A stretch of 64,000 bases of DNA from Porphyrobacter sp. TH134 (GTDB lineage: Bacteria; Pseudomonadota; Alphaproteobacteria; Sphingomonadales; Sphingomonadaceae), in assembly GCF_002855495.1 (NCBI RefSeq), contig NZ_PKRO01000003.1:1-64000 (forward strand), given 5' to 3'. Below are positions 62,821 to 64,000 of the stretch, piece by piece (the stretch's first letter is position 1; each line of letters begins with the position of its first letter). The notes beneath the pieces were generated by a model that was not told the DNA's origin, searched no databases, and saw only the letters and a list, made by a program, of their open reading frames with translations. A program made the position numbers and the translations under genes.

Positions 62821-64000
62821 TTACTTAAGCGCCTGAACTTCCTCGCCTTCATCGCTGAGCCACAGGAAGCTGTCGAGACCCTTGGCCTTCAGCTCGCGGA
62901 CCATGGCCTCGGCCTTGTCGCGGCTGGCGACAGGGCCGACGACAAGCCGGTTCGTCTGTCCCCAACGCGCCGTATGGGGCTTGAGGCTGGCAAGCGTCTT
63001 GCCGCCTTCCTTGCTGATCCGCCGCCAGTCAAACGCCAGCGCATCGATCTTGCGGCCCGTTGCCACCTGCACCCAGACGCGGCTGGGGTGAACGGGCTTG
63101 GGCGGCTCCTTGGGTTTCGGTTTTTCGGCCACCGGCTTGGCGACAGGTGGCGGCGGCGCTTCGCGCTTGACCGCGATTCGCGAAATATCGACCGCATCGC
63201 CGCTGACCCGCGCATCGGGTAGCGGAGCGCCCAGGTCGGCGAAGGCATCGGCGACCCGGAGCGGCGGTTGGGGTAGCGGCGCTGGGACTGGTGCCGGTAG
63301 GGGTTGCGGCGCGGGCAGAGGCGCGGGCAGTGGTGCAGGCGCAAGCAGAGGAGCGGGCACCGAAGCCGCAACCGGCCCCGGCGCACTCGCGGCCGTCGTC
63401 ACGTTGACCGGCGCCACCGTGGCCACGCGCGCCGGCGGGGGCACAGACCCGATCGCCGACGCGGAAACCGGTTCGGCATAGACTGTGGTTGTTGGCGCTG
63501 GCACCGCCACCGCTGTTGGCGCAGGCGCAGGCAAGGCACGCGCACCGAGCGGCGGACCGCTGGGCGCCAAGCGGTTATCCGCGCGTTCCTCGGCAGCAAA
63601 ACGTGCCAGCCGCGGATCATCGCGGCCGATGTCTGCCGCACGCGGGAAAATGCCGAGATTCGCAGCCGCCGCCTGCTGCGGCTTGGTCAGGCGCGGCATG
63701 TAACCAAGATAGGGCACCAGCCGGGTTGCCAGATCGCGCGGCATGACCTGTTCGACAATCGCCGTCGCACGCTCGCTATCGCCCATGATCGCAAGGCCAA
63801 AGGCCCGCGTGCGCTGGGCCGCCATGTCCCGCTTGTCGAGCAGCGGGCGCAAGGCCTCTTCAAACCCCGCGCGATTGCCGGAAATGGCATAGCTGGTCGC
63901 AAGGCGGCGGCGCGCCTCGTCATCGGCGGGACTGAATTGCAGCGCCCGCAGATAACCGGCCTGCGCGGCTGGCTGTTCGCCCACCAGATCCAGCGTAAGC
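62821..64000 (-). CDS. TPR and SPOR-domain protein (5' end outside window)
   Basis: Partial at its N-terminus: the frame stays open through 64000. The visible part (about 390 residues) begins with TPR-like helices (A-L-Q-F-S-P-A-D-D-E-A-R-R-R-L-A-T-S-Y) and passes through a long Pro/Ala/Val linker with repeated L-P-A-P and A-P-L-P words. It ends in a SPOR-type domain (W-V-Q-V-A-T-G, L-V-V-G-P-V-A-S-R-D-K-A-E-A) that binds denuded peptidoglycan at the division site. It probably acts in the envelope at cell division. An internal GTG at 63984 is not a convincing start. Confidence 0.82.
   Translation of the reverse strand, partial: LTLDLVGEQPAAQAGYLRALQFSPADDEARRRLATSYAISGNRAGFEEALRPLLDKRDMAAQRTRAFGLAIMGDSERATAIVEQVMPRDLATRLVPYLGYMPRLTKPQQAAAANLGIFPRAADIGRDDPRLARFAAEERADNRLAPSGPPLGARALPAPAPTAVAVPAPTTTVYAEPVSASAIGSVPPPARVATVAPVNVTTAASAPGPVAASVPAPLLAPAPLPAPLPAPQPLPAPVPAPLPQPPLRVADAFADLGAPLPDARVSGDAVDISRIAVKREAPPPPVAKPVAEKPKPKEPPKPVHPSRVWVQVATGRKIDALAFDWRRISKEGGKTLASLKPHTARWGQTNRLVVGPVASRDKAEAMVRELKAKGLDSFLWLSDEGEEVQALK

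Overview
The window is high-GC, densely coded chromosomal DNA of an alphaproteobacterium. The gene families (sphingomonad-type housekeeping genes, split siroheme synthase, archaic chaperone-usher pilus, TonB-dependent B12 receptor) and above all a pair of giant fused enzymes, malonyl-CoA reductase and propionyl-CoA synthase, point to the Erythrobacteraceae (Erythrobacter/Porphyrobacter-type aerobic, often anoxygenically phototrophic bacteria). I saw no prophage, insertion sequence, rRNA operon or CRISPR array.

Layout. 1-1.5 kb: a short acyltransferase and tRNA-Val. 1.8-8.7 kb: a five-gene archaic chaperone-usher (spore coat U-type) pilus operon on the minus strand, flanked by a small secreted Cys-containing protein and a divergent LuxR-type regulator. 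8.9-15.9 kb: psd, a TlpA-like thioredoxin head-to-head with argH, lptM, lysA, the N-terminal half of siroheme synthase, a MarR-like regulator and an L,D-transpeptidase. 16-23.7 kb: purA, hisZ, serA and serC on the minus strand. Between purA and hisZ lie an esterase and a small putative bacteriocin precursor/immunity pair. 23.9-28.5 kb: a glycosyltransferase, a PadR regulator with a nested palindromic operator, rarA and an RNase H-fold protein. 28.6-30.3 kb: a phosphate-selective-type porin behind a Pho-box-like repeat, then tRNA-Thr.

30.3-40.5 kb is the most interesting region. pcs, mcr and accA, all on the minus strand, encode most of a route from acetyl-CoA through malonyl-CoA, malonate semialdehyde, 3-hydroxypropionate, 3-hydroxypropionyl-CoA and acryloyl-CoA to propionyl-CoA. 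This is the CO2-fixing arm of the 3-hydroxypropionate bicycle known from Chloroflexus. The accA start lies 13 bases after the mcr stop, which suggests malonyl-CoA is supplied to order.

40.8-52 kb: a GGDEF-EAL-PilZ protein, a parS-like ParB-binding palindrome, queF, a sulfurtransferase/cystathionine-lyase/MscS run and an assimilatory sulfate-reduction operon (cobA, DUF2849, cysI, DUF934, cysH). 52-56 kb: obgE-proB-epimerase. 55.3-59 kb: a cobalamin-riboswitch-controlled uptake operon (btuB, a small membrane protein, a cobalamin-binding protein). 59-64 kb: tRNA-Ala, a lipoprotein, a Bax-inhibitor-1 family protein, proC, a YbjN protein and a SPOR-domain protein cut by the window edge.

Links between regions: cobA (48 kb) and the CysG N-terminal half (13 kb) together make siroheme for CysI. 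Propionyl-CoA from the 3-hydroxypropionate module would normally be assimilated by B12-dependent methylmalonyl-CoA mutase, so the riboswitch-controlled B12 uptake operon may matter for that pathway (inference). Starts were chosen by eye from start codons, Shine-Dalgarno-like sequences and domain beginnings; no database search was run.
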